From Steinernema hermaphroditum (lineage: Eukaryota; Nematoda; Chromadorea; Rhabditida; Steinernematidae): DNA of 64,000 nt. Made by a program: the position numbers and the translations under genes. This document shows, piece by piece, positions 1 to 11,683 of the stretch. Each line of letters opens with the position of its first letter. Within the stretch, counting starts at the first letter, position 1. The notes beneath the pieces were generated by a model that did no database searches, was not told where the DNA came from, and saw nothing but the letters and a program-made list of their open reading frames with translations. Location of the stretch: assembly GCA_030435675.1 (NCBI GenBank), contig CM059622.1, positions 496,001 to 560,000 on the forward strand, written 5' to 3'.

Positions 1-132
1 CGGTTGCAATGAAAAGCTGAACGACAATTGTGCATGTTGTGCGCTTTCACAACGTTTTCGTTTTCACGACACCACTGCACTCATTGAGATTTGAGAGAAA
101 TCGTTAGTTATTAGCATATAAGAAAACGTTCT

Positions 133-566
133 TTAACCTGCGCTAACCTTCTGCTCTGTTTCGGCAATCTTTTGGCGGTATTCTCTATCCGCACTTTCCA
201 CTGCTCCAGTTTTCAGCTCGGCGATCTTTTTTTCAAGCTGTGCGATTTTCGCGGTGCTCTTGCCTTCCGCCACCTTCAGCTCTATCGAGAGGAAGTCAAT
301 CCGCTTGACGTGATGATCGTGGAGGATAGCTAGCCTCTCCACTTCGCTCTCGAGGCCTTTCTCCTGGAAAAGCTCAAAAATGAACAAGCATAAATGCGTG
401 CACTGACCCGCTGTTCGGCGGCAAGCGCTCTTCGCCGGTATTCGTGGAGCTCCTTGCAGACGCTTTCTAGACGCTGCACCTCATCGGTGAGCTGCTGGTT
501 CTCACGCTCAAGCTCTTTCGAATCTTCGTCCACCGCCGCAAGATCCGTTTCCGTCGACGTGTCCAT
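133..566 (-). CDS. Coiled-coil protein, two visible exons, possibly continuing off the left edge
   Basis: Two exons: 566-408 (53 codons) and 363-133, joined in phase 0 across a 44-bp intron (GTCAGT...TTTCCAG). As drawn the product is 129 aa, ending with TAA at 133-135. The ATG at 566 follows a TTTTTAG acceptor by 9 nt, which fits trans-splicing. The whole protein is a charged heptad-like coiled coil rich in Glu, Lys, Leu and Gln, beginning MDTSTETDLAAVDEDSKELE; there is no signal peptide or membrane segment. Both visible exons end on a similar AEQR / TEQK sequence followed by GTCAGT or GTTAGC, so the second exon may also be spliced onward to an exon left of the window; the stop at 133 would then be intronic. 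I do not recognise the family. The reading frames and splice are fairly secure, the 3' end is not. Confidence 0.6.
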
Positions 567-3500
567 TTTAGTTCTCTAAAAACGAGTCAATTAAAGTAGA
601 TACGGAGAGCGTGTCTTTCAGCGCGATTCGACAATATCTACCAAAACGCAAGACGATCTAATTGGCAGGAAATTCGAAGACTGAACCGATACTAAAATCG
701 ATGATAAAATTTAAACGCGCGCGTCGTCAACACCCAAAATGAAGCTGCGACGGAGGATTAGGTCTAGACATACAAGGGGTAAGTCTTCGCAAGACCCGAT
801 TCACTCTCGAATTTCGGCAAAACATCAGCTAGTCGTTAATTTGTTACAAGAAATCACCGATGAGAACAGCGGAAGAAGCCACACTCTGGATCACAAAGAT
901 GCAGACTTCAATATTCAGTTCTCGCATCGTGATTCATGCGGCAAACGTTGATGTCTCGTGAACATTAACTATCACCATCAGCCAAGTGGAGCGTAGGTGG
1001 ACGAAAACTATTCATTCATGTATTCGGTAACATCCCCTACATTCCCATACTGCACACGAAATTTTGCCAGCGTTTCCACTGGGTTACAGTAGAGGACAAG
1101 AAAAAACAGCAAATATAAGGAAATCGTTGCAGGAACAAGGAAAAGACAACGGCGATCCCTGAAAAACGCCCTGGACGATATATACAGCAAAATTGTTGTA
1201 CGGACCATTCCTCAAAGGGATCACGTATGATTCATTTGTCAAATTGACAAATTAACTTGATTGATAGCCGATCCGGCGCGCATAATGCTTCTCTTGTAAT
1301 AAAATAAAGGCAGTTGCGCAACAGAATACACTTGAAGATTTCGGTTGTGACCATGTTTCTTGCAGCTTTTGTTTCTCGTAATTCGTGTAGGATTCCGATA
1401 TGACTGGTTCTTTGTTTGACAGAGCTTATAGGCGACCATCTAAGCTCGATCAGTAACCCTAGTCGAGTTCGAAACGTAACGACTCCGCTAGGATCGCTGG
1501 GCTGGCGTCGGATATGAAACGTGAGCCCTTATTTTATGATTAAGCAATCATCCGTGCTACAGGACATAGTTTTCATTACAAAACTACTTTCTTGTCTTGT
1601 CATATTACCGCGTAGGACAGTGATATTTTGGAGTTTCACATCCGCCTGCTAGTTCCCATAGTTCTGACCTCGATTGGAGTTGGTCACTTCGAGCGGTTCC
1701 CTCATTAGCCTTCTCTGTTCCGCTAACGTATCGTAATTCGCCTTTGCCTAATCCCTTTTCGGAAAACACCGAGGTGGGATAATAAACAGCGGCTTGGCCT
1801 TTTACCTCTGGGGACTAACGACCACGGCTTATTTACATGGTCAGCAGTTCCCCATTGTCTTTTCGTGCGTCAATAGCTTCATTGGGAACCGTGCAATCGT
1901 GTGATACTCCCTCCACCGGAGCCGATGCCCACTAATTATCGGGATTGTCCACGTTCCGCATCGGCTTTCTTTCGCGACGATCTATTGGAGAGGACTTAAT
2001 TCGGTTAATGACATCACACCCACGTGCGCGGCCTGTTGCAAGGGTGGCCGCACGCGGAAGGGCTTTAATCGATTTATGCGCGTCAAAACCTTCTTATGCG
2101 CGCAGCTTTTGCCATATGCTTTGTCATGCAGCATAGTTACGTTTGTCGTTTCAGATAAGCCACTATCTCCTAACTCAAAGTTCGGCCCTTCCGACGACGA
2201 CAAAGTACAAAATTTCACTGTTATATGAATGGGTTAGGTGAGTTAGCAGTTTTGCATGTAGCATAGGGAATAGGAAACAAAAAGGGATATAAAGTATGTC
2301 TGCATGCATCAACTGCGAGACCATCGAACATATCGTATTTTATATGGTATCCCACATTCAGCGTAGTTCTCAAACTAATACCCTGTTCTAAAAGATTTCT
2401 TCCCATTTACGATTTACCTCTTCCGGGCCGGAGATGCCGGTAAGTCAGAAAACAAGTCCGGACTCCTTTGAACATTCTAAAGGTGTTCGTACTCGGACTC
2501 GTTCGGCATCAGACAGGACAAAGGTACAAAGAAGTACCAAATAACACTGATGTCGCTGGCTTCGTCATGCTTCAGGCGAGTAGAATACAGCAAACCTATT
2601 AGTTCAACGAGGGTAAACGAAGTGTATGCCCACCACCGAGTTCCGATTTGCAGCGAGCTTTGTCCAAATGATACCCCTTACCAAATCCAATACCGAACTA
2701 CAGATTATTCAATAATGTTGTTTAGGATATAAAGCCCTATCACGTCAAGGTTCACATTCATCCCTTTCCCTCTTTAGATCACATTCTGTATTACTTCCTC
2801 TGTTTACTTCTTACATTTCGACAAATTTCATAAGCGGAATCGTTTCCGTGAGGCATAAGGCCTTGTGCCCAGTGAAGCGCGATGGAATGCGCGCAGTTCC
2901 ATGTATAATTCGGTCAGCGGGTGGACAAATAATGACAACGCGACTCAGCCGTTAAGTGACGAAGAGTTGTGCAGCTAGCTACAGCCGTAGTTTCTGGGCA
3001 TACTGTTGAGGTGTGGCCGGTACAGGAGAAAGAGGGGGTAACCATTTACTAGACCGCTCAGGGTCACAAGTGAGATAACACATAAACACAGGGGTATATA
3101 TACACACTGGTAGACACAGACAGCTAGGGCGTTAGTAGACAGGCGGATTCTCACGTACGCCCCTACACGCTATAATAACGCGTAATGCGCTATAATCGAG
3201 ATGGTCGATTGCGTGTTTTGGTTGTGAAATTGTAGTGCGCACGCTATATGAAGCAACGATCAGTTGGTTGAAAAACAGAGGTTTAAGACTCGGAGAACGG
3301 AGTTTTGAAAGAGAGATGGCGTTGATGACCGAGTCCACATTTAGCCTAGATCCAACGATCAAAGTAAAATGACGAGCAGAGAAAACTATCCGGAATGGGA
3401 GATCTAAAGAGACGTCCTATTTCAATTTGACTTTGGAACAAGATAGAGTCTTATATAATAAACGACATTCTTGAGTAGTTTGACAACGACCTCTAGAATG

Positions 3501-4418
3501 GACCAAATTGCGTAGGCCATTCGATTCAAATCCGGCGAGTTCAACGAAGAGTTGGACGAAAGCCATTGTTGATTTCGATCCATGGGCAGGCCCAATCTGG
3601 AAAGTGTTTCTCAGTCCCGGAGATCAGGGTCTCTTCCTGATAGACCTAAGAGTCGATTTTCACGCCTTTTTGATGAAAACTAGGGGAAAACTTTTGCCAA
3701 TTGTGCAGATTTCGCCCCAACCATAGTGAAAATACTGTTCACAAATTTCATGGTATCTTTTCCAAGTTTCTCGAATCTTCAATTTGTGTGATTTGCACAC
3801 CTGCATTAAATTTGCCAACTTTCTAGCTATGCGAGCGGAGATTTGATCTGCCAGCACGCGAATAAGCAGCGTGGGAATGCGCGTTATTCGTGGGAATAGG
3901 CGGACAACAAGGCTGCTCAAACAATGGTTTAAAGAAAGCTGATGGAAATGATAGGGAGCATTTGATGTGACAGTGTGCTTTCTCGTTTTTTGTACCGCAC
4001 TCTGTATAGAACATATTCTCCTTGAATGATATTTGTTATACGAGGGTGCATTTTAGAGAACGTCCTATGATCATGTATGTGCCATATGATCAAGTCTTTA
4101 TGGACCTCCCTCTGAAGGACCTCCTTTTAAGAGGCTCGTGGAAGGACCCATTACAAAAAGGGTGTTAATCTATTAAACAACAAAGTTGATAGTGTCGCAG
4201 TTTGAACTATCTTTGACATTTTCCAGTGCAATGTCATTACAAGCTGTTATCCGTTTTGTTGGACACTCAATACTACCACTGTCCATCAAACAACAACCAT
4301 CAAACGTGCTTTGGAGTTGATAGTATCGTTGCTTTCTTTGATATTTCCACTAGAGTATTTTAAGAGGTAATGGCCTTTTCCTAAACCCGACCATTTCAGA
4401 GAACCCACACGCACTGCC
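567..4418. other. Gene-poor stretch
   Basis: No convincing gene is seen. Open frames are short (60-86 codons), on both strands, without splice partners or recognisable motifs. The part from about 1450 to 2210 is more GC-balanced than its surroundings but I cannot assign it to an RNA or protein. Around 2440-2520 there is a GGACTC/GAGTCC-rich segment of the kind repeated elsewhere in the window. Confidence 0.5.
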
Positions 4419-5456
4419 ATGGACTCGCTACCGTACGACTTTCTCGACAGACTGGCCGACCTCTGCCCGGAAAACCAGTTTCTTATGCTACCCGTTTCGG
4501 AAGTGCCACGATGGATACCGCCCTTTTCGCGCAAAATTTTCGACGTCGAACTTAGGCTCTACTACGATCAGAGTGCCGATGGCCGAAAGACTCTCTTCCA
4601 AGATGGCCGCTTCGCGTTGCGATTCAACGAAGTCCACCGCAGAAAAAGCAACACCCTTCTGGTCAACGCCACTTTAGCCGACCTGAACTACGTTGACGAG
4701 CATCTTCTCAAATTCCGCAACTTCCGAATCCGTCACGTTCCTTATCATAGTGGCGCCGACAGGGCGGACACGAACATGCTCGAGTGCGTAACTGACCGCC
4801 TTCTCGACGACCCAGTTTTGACTATTCAAGGCGCGGAAGACGTTCTAGGAGAAGTGAGGCTTCCGGACGCCCTGAAGACGCTAAAGTTCGCCGAACTGGA
4901 GATTCTCGGAGTGGCGGACGTGGAGTGCCAGCATGTTCTCGTTCATCAAGCCAGTCAGAACGCCTCCCTCAAGAAGATCACCATCGAAGGACAGAAGGCT
5001 TTGCACAGAGACGCACAGAAAGCCCTTCTTGACTTCATCACAAAGCCGGGCCCGAAGACCGTGGTGCTCAGTGAGTGCTACCTCTGCACCAAGCGCTACA
5101 GGGGCATCGGAACGTTCATCCACAAATGGATCGAAGACCCATCGTTCGAGGCGACTTTTCACATATCACATGTCAACGACAACCGTCTCCAGAACTGCTT
5201 GCGACAGAAATTGCACTTCCTCGGTGGTCAACCATCGAACTTCTGGTGTGGACGAGTTCAGTACAACCAGCCTCAAGTGTGTGTCGTGGCCAATGTGGTC
5301 GGTGGCGCGAGCGACCTTCACGTGCACATCACCTTCACCTCCTATCGAGACTTTCTCTCTCAACAACAGCTTGAGATTCTTCGCACAACGCAGCAGCCAT
5401 GGCCAGCGCTTCAGAACGGCACTCCTGCGTCGGGCGTCCGCAAGAATGGGTGCTGA
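4419..5456 (+). CDS. Fam-A paralogue 1 (divergent member, C-terminal Cys cluster lost)
   Basis: Single-exon gene of 345 aa. The ATG lies 19 nt after a CATTTCAG acceptor, which favours this start. It begins MDSLPYDFLDRLADLCPEN, the Fam-A N-terminal signature, which resembles a degenerate F-box-like helix but is not a secure F-box. It then has the family order: FDVELRLYY strand, DGRFALRFNEV, LKFRNFRIRHVPY, a Cys-bearing YLC segment, KWIEDPSFEATFHI (family consensus W-x3-DPSFELxL) and FWCGRVQY...VCVV in place of YGRVHP...KAC. The other six members end in C-x(3,5)-C-x2-C; this one ends in an unrelated GVRKNGC tail, so the last block has diverged. Function unknown; a substrate-adaptor role would be pure inference. 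It lies alone, with a duplicated block just downstream. Confidence 0.85.
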   Translation: MDSLPYDFLDRLADLCPENQFLMLPVSEVPRWIPPFSRKIFDVELRLYYDQSADGRKTLFQDGRFALRFNEVHRRKSNTLLVNATLADLNYVDEHLLKFRNFRIRHVPYHSGADRADTNMLECVTDRLLDDPVLTIQGAEDVLGEVRLPDALKTLKFAELEILGVADVECQHVLVHQASQNASLKKITIEGQKALHRDAQKALLDFITKPGPKTVVLSECYLCTKRYRGIGTFIHKWIEDPSFEATFHISHVNDNRLQNCLRQKLHFLGGQPSNFWCGRVQYNQPQVCVVANVVGGASDLHVHITFTSYRDFLSQQQLEILRTTQQPWPALQNGTPASGVRKNGC

Positions 5457-5535
5457 AGATGACCTCTTGTTATGCTTCTATGAGCTTATAACTTATCGTT
5501 TGAGACCGAAATGTGTCGTTTCATACTCTTGTGAT

Positions 5536-6015
5536 ATTGTCCTGAGCTGTGCTCGTATCTTAACCTAACTCACGTGTGTTTGTGGTGTCCTTTTACAGCT
5601 TTTTGTCATCGAAAACGATTGTTGTGCATGGTAAGTTTTGTGTGATGTCATCATTAAAAGTTAAAAGTTACATCGCCACTGACATAAATGAAAGATGCCT
5701 TCTATCCGTACATCTTCTTCAATCGATTTTTCCTCTGCTCGTTCCCCCATCGTTCTTTTTTTTTCGCGCGAATCATTCTTCCGGCTTCAAAAAGGCGCAG
5801 AATATCAAGAGTGTCATAGCGCGGAAGACCGTGAATCAGATGGAATAACCAAAAAACAAAAAGCAGCACAAGGTGAAATTGTCCTGAGCTGTGCTCGTAT
5901 CTTAACCTAACTCACGTGTGTTTGTGGTGTCCCTTTACTGCTCTTTATCATCTTCTAAGCGAAAAAGATTATGATGTGTATGATAAGTATTGTGTGATGT
6001 CAGCATTAAAAGTTA
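5536..6015. repeat. Direct duplication of a ~135-bp block, 342 bp apart
   Basis: The block starting ATTGTCCTGAGCTGTGCTCG at 5536 (to about 5665) reappears at 5878 (to about 6015), with the first 50+ bases almost identical and later bases diverged. It sits directly 3' of the Fam-A gene and may be a duplicated 3'UTR or flank. Confidence 0.85.
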
Positions 6016-6166
6016 TTATGAAATGAGCTGTTGTTTGGGATAGTTTACGGTAACCATTGCTTCAGAGGCGAGGCAGCGATGTTAGTTGTTTGCGCGAGCG
6101 TCGATACAGCAAAGAGCGCATTACGGTAGGGACGGAAGTAAAGCACAGCAAATGATGTGCATCTAC

Positions 6167-6377
6167 CAGGGATGTGCGGAAGTAAAATTTCTGATTTCGG
6201 AAGTCGGAAGTCCGGAATCGGAAGCGCCAAAAACTCCGGAATTCCGGACTTGCGGAAGTCGGAATCGGAAATTAGCAAGAACAATTTAATTCATTATGCA
6301 AAGTTAAATAACGGGATGTTAGCAAGCATCAGAAAGACGAGCTCGCAGGTCTGAGATCGGAATTCCGCACATCCCTG
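6167..6377. mobile_element. 211-bp hAT-type MITE with 8-bp target duplication
   Basis: Perfect 15-bp terminal inverted repeats CAGGGATGTGCGGAA / TTCCGCACATCCCTG bound the element. Flanks are GCATCTAC (6159-6166) and GCACCTAC (6378-6385), an 8-bp target-site duplication with one mismatch, the length used by hAT transposases; the terminal CAGGG is also typical of that superfamily. The interior is low-complexity GGAATCCGGAAGTCGG-like sequence with no coding capacity. Confidence 0.88.
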
Positions 6378-7925
6378 GCACCTACTATCTCTGGTGTTCC
6401 AAGCCGACATTACCTACAACGACGGCCAAGAACAACCCCTCTCTCAACCCATATTTCTCAGAGAGCTGACACAAATGAAAGTGTCCGTTGACACAGCTTC
6501 ATATCATCCATTCTTCATATGCTAGTATTGGAAGTTCTACTGCGCATATATCAGCATTTATAATGAACTTACGCATGGTCTTGAGTAGAAAAAGAGTGCT
6601 CAGAAGAGCTGTAGCTGGGAGAATTCGAGATTCCTGTGTATCGGTTGAGTTCTTCGAATTGACATCTGAAGAGAGACAATTAAGCGCTGCCAGCCCCTGG
6701 GATGTAGTGTCGATCCACTGCAGCAGGTCCCTCCCACGACTGCAAACTCTTCACCAAAGAGCGGCTTTCTTTGCACTCCACTCGGCAAATTAAAATCAAA
6801 CATTAAGACATTCGTTATTAGTGCTTAGTTTCTCGAAACTTCCGCGGTGGAGGATTTAGTGGAAAAACGTACGTTCTCTGCAATTCAGCTCACATCCGGT
6901 GAAGTTGACACTGGTGAACTGGCGTCTTCGGTGGCTAATAAAACCATGATATGCACTATAGGATGGATTGTCCTGAGAATATCCACTGTCCAGAGACGGA
7001 AATGTAACACAGCGCAAACAGGCCGAGAAGACGAATGTGTGGATTCTGTCTTGTTTCAGATGGTATCGATCAAACCACCAAACCACCGGTCAACTCCTAT
7101 AAAGAAAAGACTTGGCAAGACCTAGCACACAGCTGTGTTAAATGCTAGTCACATGTTCTACCACTTACAACGTCTGTACAAAAATTGATCGGTGCTGCGG
7201 CTTTCCCTTGATGCCATCGTCAATCGGCAATCGCCAATTTTCTTCGGAACTGCCGAGATGTAGTCCTCAGTTTTAATGAAAGCGGTGTTGCAGCTGCAAA
7301 GTTGATAAGCGGCTTGATGTTTAGTCCGCTCTCGTTTCACCGCAGCTCCCGGAAGAAGTGACCACAAGCGGCCTTGAACAACTTCTAGTTGGCTTATTGC
7401 CCCATTTCCATTTCTGTGGCAATGCTGGTTTCTACATATATCCCACATTCGAATAATAGAGCAGGTCAGGTTTAACCTTACAGAGGTGAGTTCTAAGACC
7501 TCAGCGGCTTTCTTAAGAGCAGTTCCAGCTATTCACACCAAGATCAGAAGGCCAATGAGCAACAACTAATCACGTCCTTGGCAAATGCCCCGCGATCTAT
7601 TCCCGGTGCAATTCCTATATGTACCTCCTTGGTGTCCTCAATTAGCCGAATCTACGCTGCATCAAGTCTCAATGGGCTCGCATAGACCGTAAGTAACAAA
7701 AACTAACTTTTTTATTTTGTGTCGAAGACAAAGCCGTCCAGTGCTCTGGCTGTGAACATATCAGATCTGATATTTCTAAAATTTCAAAACAGTCTTACAC
7801 ATTGTGGATTCTCTCGTTAAAAGGCCTCAACGGACACTGGCCTCAAGGCTCAGGGAGGAGTAGCCTCAGAACGGTGCCCGGACAAAAAAAACTCCAAATA
7901 TCGCGCTGTTTGTGCCGTGAACGGT

Positions 7926-8582
7926 AGTACTAGGATGTCAGCGAAGCTGTCAAGACTACAGGGTTTGTCCGGGCGTTGACGTTGTAAGAAGCGTTTGGCT
8001 CTTGTTTGTGTTAATAAAATGAAACAGGCCAACAGCATCTTATATTCCTTGCCTTGCCACAGTTTTTAACCTTCGACTTAGGCCGGAAAACTTCAATGTG
8101 CCGAGCCAGTACGCATCATGCAGGTACATGCAATAATTGACCGATTATGGGAAAATTCCGCGGACTTTCAAAATATTCGTTCGGTTATTATAGCTCATAT
8201 TAGCCTTCATTTCTTGCAGAAATTTTCTAAGATGCATCAGGTGATACACTGTGGGATATTCAAATAAATACAGAACTCCATAATTTGGAATCTAGGTCAG
8301 AAGTACTAGGATATCAGCGAAGCTGTTAAGACAACAGGGCTCGCTCTTCGGGCTCGCGTTAAATCAACAGGCATAGTCCTAAGCCGGAGCCTAAGCCAAG
8401 CCTAAATGTTAGGCCCGTTCCAGAAAATGAATACAAAGCTCGTCTGCAGTTCGATCGCAGCCTAAATTTGCAGACATGGTCCTACGTTCGCTTTGAGCGA
8501 GTTTGGAATCTACCGAGTCCGCGGAATTTACTAGGATTTAAGGTACTATGATGTCAGCGAAGCTGTCAGGACTACAGGGTTT
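7926..8582. repeat. Three copies of a ~42-bp repeat
   Basis: The unit GTACTAGGATGTCAGCGAAG (then CTGTCAAGACTACAGGG) occurs at 7927-7968, 8302-8340 and 8542-8582, all in the same orientation with few mismatches. A shorter piece, TCAAGACTACAGGGC, recurs near 28041. Probably the conserved end of a dispersed element. Confidence 0.8.
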
Positions 8583-8839
8583 CAAGTCAAAACCAGCCGG
8601 CTGGCCAGCATTCGATCACCTCTTTTATTGGGTTGGGGGCATTGAAATGGGACACTTTTGTAATGATTGTTTATTTGCATTGCTTCAACCGTTTCACTTC
8701 AAGGCATACACCGCTTCACTAACTAAGAATGTGCTATATGAAAATGAGAACATGGATCTTTTAGCTTAAAATACAGAGACATTCTAGAGGTCAACTTAAA
8801 AATGTGAGGTCTCATGCATCATTCTTGAAGTGTGGTTTT

Positions 8840-8985
8840 TTAACACATTTGGCCTGTTTCCGTGAAGTAGAAGTGAACTCGTGGAGCCGTTATGTGAGCT
8901 TAGTAGCCGTGAGCGATAACTACCTGCTGCATATCCCCGTAGTCAGTTATAGCCTTAACCAACTAACGGAACGAATACCAGTTGC
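8840..8985. repeat. Dispersed repeat copy, related to 37907-38020
   Basis: Blocks such as CTGTTTCCGT, GAACT..CTCGTG, TATGTG.GC and CTGCATATCCCCGTA...TTATAG..CTTAACCAA occur in the same order here and inside intron 2 of the aminopeptidase gene (37907-38020). Degenerate family of unknown class. Confidence 0.7.
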
Positions 8986-10173
8986 TTAACAAAATTCGAG
9001 TGATCTGATCCGCTGTCGACCTTAGCGTATGAAGTGACATTTCGCGAATATTCACCATCGAAAGCACCGCCATATCTTTGAGCAAACGGCGAAGTCACAA
9101 CTTCAAAATCAAATTTTTCATAACGGTTGTTTTCCATATAAGTGCGGATTTTGTGAATCCGTGCCAGGGGCTTACATGTCTGAGAAGAGTGCTTCAGAGA
9201 AAAGCTTTCCCAAGAACTTTTCGTAATGAAATTTTGAGTCGTATAGATTTAATCCAATGTATGGCAGAACCACCTCTTTTCAAAGCACATTGATGACTGT
9301 AGGTGATTTACCGTAACAGCGGTCTGTTGATATACTGCGTCGCTCATCTAATCGTTTCTAGTCACATCATTTTTTCTCGGTGCTACGCTTGTTGGTTATG
9401 CTTGTTGTGAATTCGTATCAGGAAATTTATTTCACGGAAGTAGGAAAATGGTAGCTACAGCGGATTTGTGAGCTCTTTCAGGGTTATATTTACCATCGTC
9501 ATCTTAATCTCTGCCGAGTGCTCGTCGCCATGCCAACTATTGACATCTGTCACCACTTCTTATATTTTACTACGCGACTTATACGGTAACGAATAAGTCA
9601 GCCAATAAGAGAAAATTCGGATTCCATGAATCCATGTGTGAAATTGGTAACAGAGGTCAGCACAGTTCTCTTTATCCACTCTAACACATCTCAATCTGGT
9701 TGGCCTTTTTTCCCGTCCCTTCAGGATGTTACCTTGTTCTCTTAACTTATCTTAAGTTCTCTTAGCAGCTCTCTTAACTTGATCTCATCTTTACGGGAGC
9801 CGCTCCGAATGTTTTCCTTTTTATTTACTCTTAAGTCAATGGCATTGAACGTGCAAGATATCTACGTCAAAGAACCGTAGATTGCCGTAGTCACTGGTTC
9901 CCTTATTTCTTCCGCGCAGACTTCGAAGTTGGATCAGATCTTCAGCTTGCGAGGCACGGTTAGTCGGGTGACTCTGACGGTCGTCTTAGCGAGATATGGT
10001 TCATTCCAACCATGACGGATAGGATTGTTCGATTATTTCGCCAGCAACGACGGCCAAGAACGATCGTTCAACCCAACTGATTTTTGAGAAAGCGAAAGGA
10101 TGACCAGACCGATCGCCACCGACACAAATGAAAGACCCGATGTACATAATAATTGGAACACAAAATACGAACT

Positions 10174-10303
10174 GGGTGTCCTAAAAAAGGACATCTAGCC
10201 TGAAGTCCGGAACGTCATTTCCGTGAGCATCCAAGTGTGAGACCGGTCGGAAAACGACAGAAGCCGACCGTTCTCAAGCCAGACTTTAGTCTAGATGTCC
10301 TTT
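10174..10303. repeat. Foldback element
   Basis: Arms AAAGGACATCTAGCCTGAAG and its near-complement CTTTAGTCTAGATGTCCTTT close a ~130-bp segment, with a second internal pairing (CCGGTCGG / CCGACCG). Probably a small MITE-like palindrome. Confidence 0.7.
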
Positions 10304-10463
10304 CTTGGGCGGGCGGCGCACACGGTGAAGAGAGACGAACTGGCTGTCGGCGCAGATGTCGTAATTATCTTCTTCGGCATTCGCAATGGTCCCCTTGGAA
10401 AGAAGGTGGAACCTGAGATGGAATACCACACGCAACGGCTGGAGCATACATGGACAGAATAAA

Positions 10464-10520
10464 AAAAATCGAGAGAAAATCCAACGTTTGAGTCAGCCGT
10501 TGGATTTTCTCTCGATTTTT
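10464..10520. repeat. Perfect 23-bp hairpin with 11-nt loop
   Basis: The arm at 10464-10486 (AAAAATCGAGAGAAAATCCA then ACG) is perfectly complementary to 10498-10520, leaving the loop TTTGAGTCAGC. Such a perfect short stem could be a young palindromic insertion or a small-RNA precursor; nothing else in the sequence decides. Confidence 0.85.
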
Positions 10521-11416
10521 GAATTCTTTTCAGAATTTGCTTCCTTGTATATTGAAAGTAATGTTTTCGGACCTGTTTCCAATGTGTCAACCCTGTCAGT
10601 GTCACATACAAAGCATTAAAAAGATACGAGAACGTTCGTTTCAGACGACTCAATGATTTTTCTGATAATTACTCGTTATGTAATACGTTATTTTGCATAT
10701 TTTACAGGGCTATTTTTTATTCACAGTATATACATCTATTTTAAGCATTTGGCACCATTTGTTCAAATATATGAAAGTCATACGGTAGGCCTCTATGACA
10801 GAGCTTTCGCGGGGCTCATCCTAGTAAATGGATATTGCTTTATGGGAATATCGGAGATATGTCCAGCTCTAAGATCAGCTTAACTGGCTGACAAACAAGT
10901 TCTGTAAGTGGAAAATAGATTTGGGTATTAATTTCTGGTCATCTCTTAGGTAATCCAAAGCGTCATCAGCTATCAGTTTCAGTGATGAAAATTTGGCCGT
11001 CTAAATGAACAGTGAAAACAATATTTTACTAAGCCTTTAAAAGGATCGTAATTTTGCGGATTTCTCACAAGATCCTTTTACAACCCTTTTGCTCCGAGGA
11101 CTTCACATAAACTTTCCTGAGTGCGTGACCCTCTGAACCTCACTTCCGATATGATTAAATTTAAAAATCGCACACACACAGCCTATGTCACATAAATATG
11201 TCCCAGCCTTAAGAGCGTGACCCCCTGAACCTCACTTCCGTGTCCCTCCTTATCGAGACGATCTCTAATCTATGATGACTAACTCTGTTTTTCCCGTGTC
11301 CGACAAACATCGCCAACACTATGATGTGTCAGTCCGGTAGTATAAAGCGGGTTAACTTAGCTCCCAGCCCCATAAAGAGTCGTCGCTCCCTTCATCTCCT
11401 CTCCACTCTGAAAGCC

Positions 11417-11683
11417 ATGCGCCCGCTGGTACTGTACCTTCTCTGCGCGTTTCTCATTGCTGACGTCTCTGCTGGACGTTACAGCTTCGGGTTCAACATG
11501 GTACATCTGCGGAAGCGTAAGACAGGCACTTCTAACCCCTTCGGGCAAAGGCACTTTTCAGATAAGTACATCCTAAACAGCATTCCGACTACGGTAGCCC
11601 CGCGCCTCCCACCGCGAACGACGAGAGACAGTCGGAGCCTATCGTTTCTCTTGAAGCAGCCAATACTGCGCTATCCATGGTGA
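11417..11683 (+). CDS. Small secreted peptide precursor, intact paralogue
   Basis: The start at 11417 was chosen because it opens a clear signal peptide (MRPLVLYLLCAFLIADVSAG); an upstream in-frame ATG at 11321 would bury it. Read straight through it is 88 aa. A 45-bp in-frame intron of perfect nematode type (GTAAGA at 11517 to TTTTCAG at 11561) may be removed, giving 73 aa; both versions stay in frame. After the signal come RYSFGFNMVHLRKR, with a basic cleavage-like site, and a C-terminal SLSFLLKQPILRYPW. The paralogue at 15692 shares the signal peptide, GRYxFG...HLR[KR]R and SFLLKQPIL, so these are the conserved parts. A TATA-like GTATAAAG lies at about 11339-11346. Likely a neuropeptide-like or other secreted peptide; no known family recognised. 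Confidence 0.62.
   Translation: MRPLVLYLLCAFLIADVSAGRYSFGFNMVHLRKRKTGTSNPFGQRHFSDKYILNSIPTTVAPRLPPRTTRDSRSLSFLLKQPILRYPW

Larger units (their letters stand above)
6386..11416. other. Intergenic, repeats only
   Basis: No gene with splice or homology support is seen. Open frames such as those at 6847-7125 and 7158-7448 lack features. The stretch holds the dispersed repeats and hairpins listed separately (7926-8582, 8840-8985, 10037-10133, 10174-10303, 10464-10520), plus a direct repeat at 11118-11147 and 11214-11241 sharing CGTGACCC-CTGAACCTCAC just upstream of the peptide gene. Confidence 0.5.

Noticed and set aside
1450..2210. GC-balanced stretch that looked like it might be ribosomal or other structured RNA
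   Set aside because: No recognisable conserved rRNA or snRNA core sequence on either strand.
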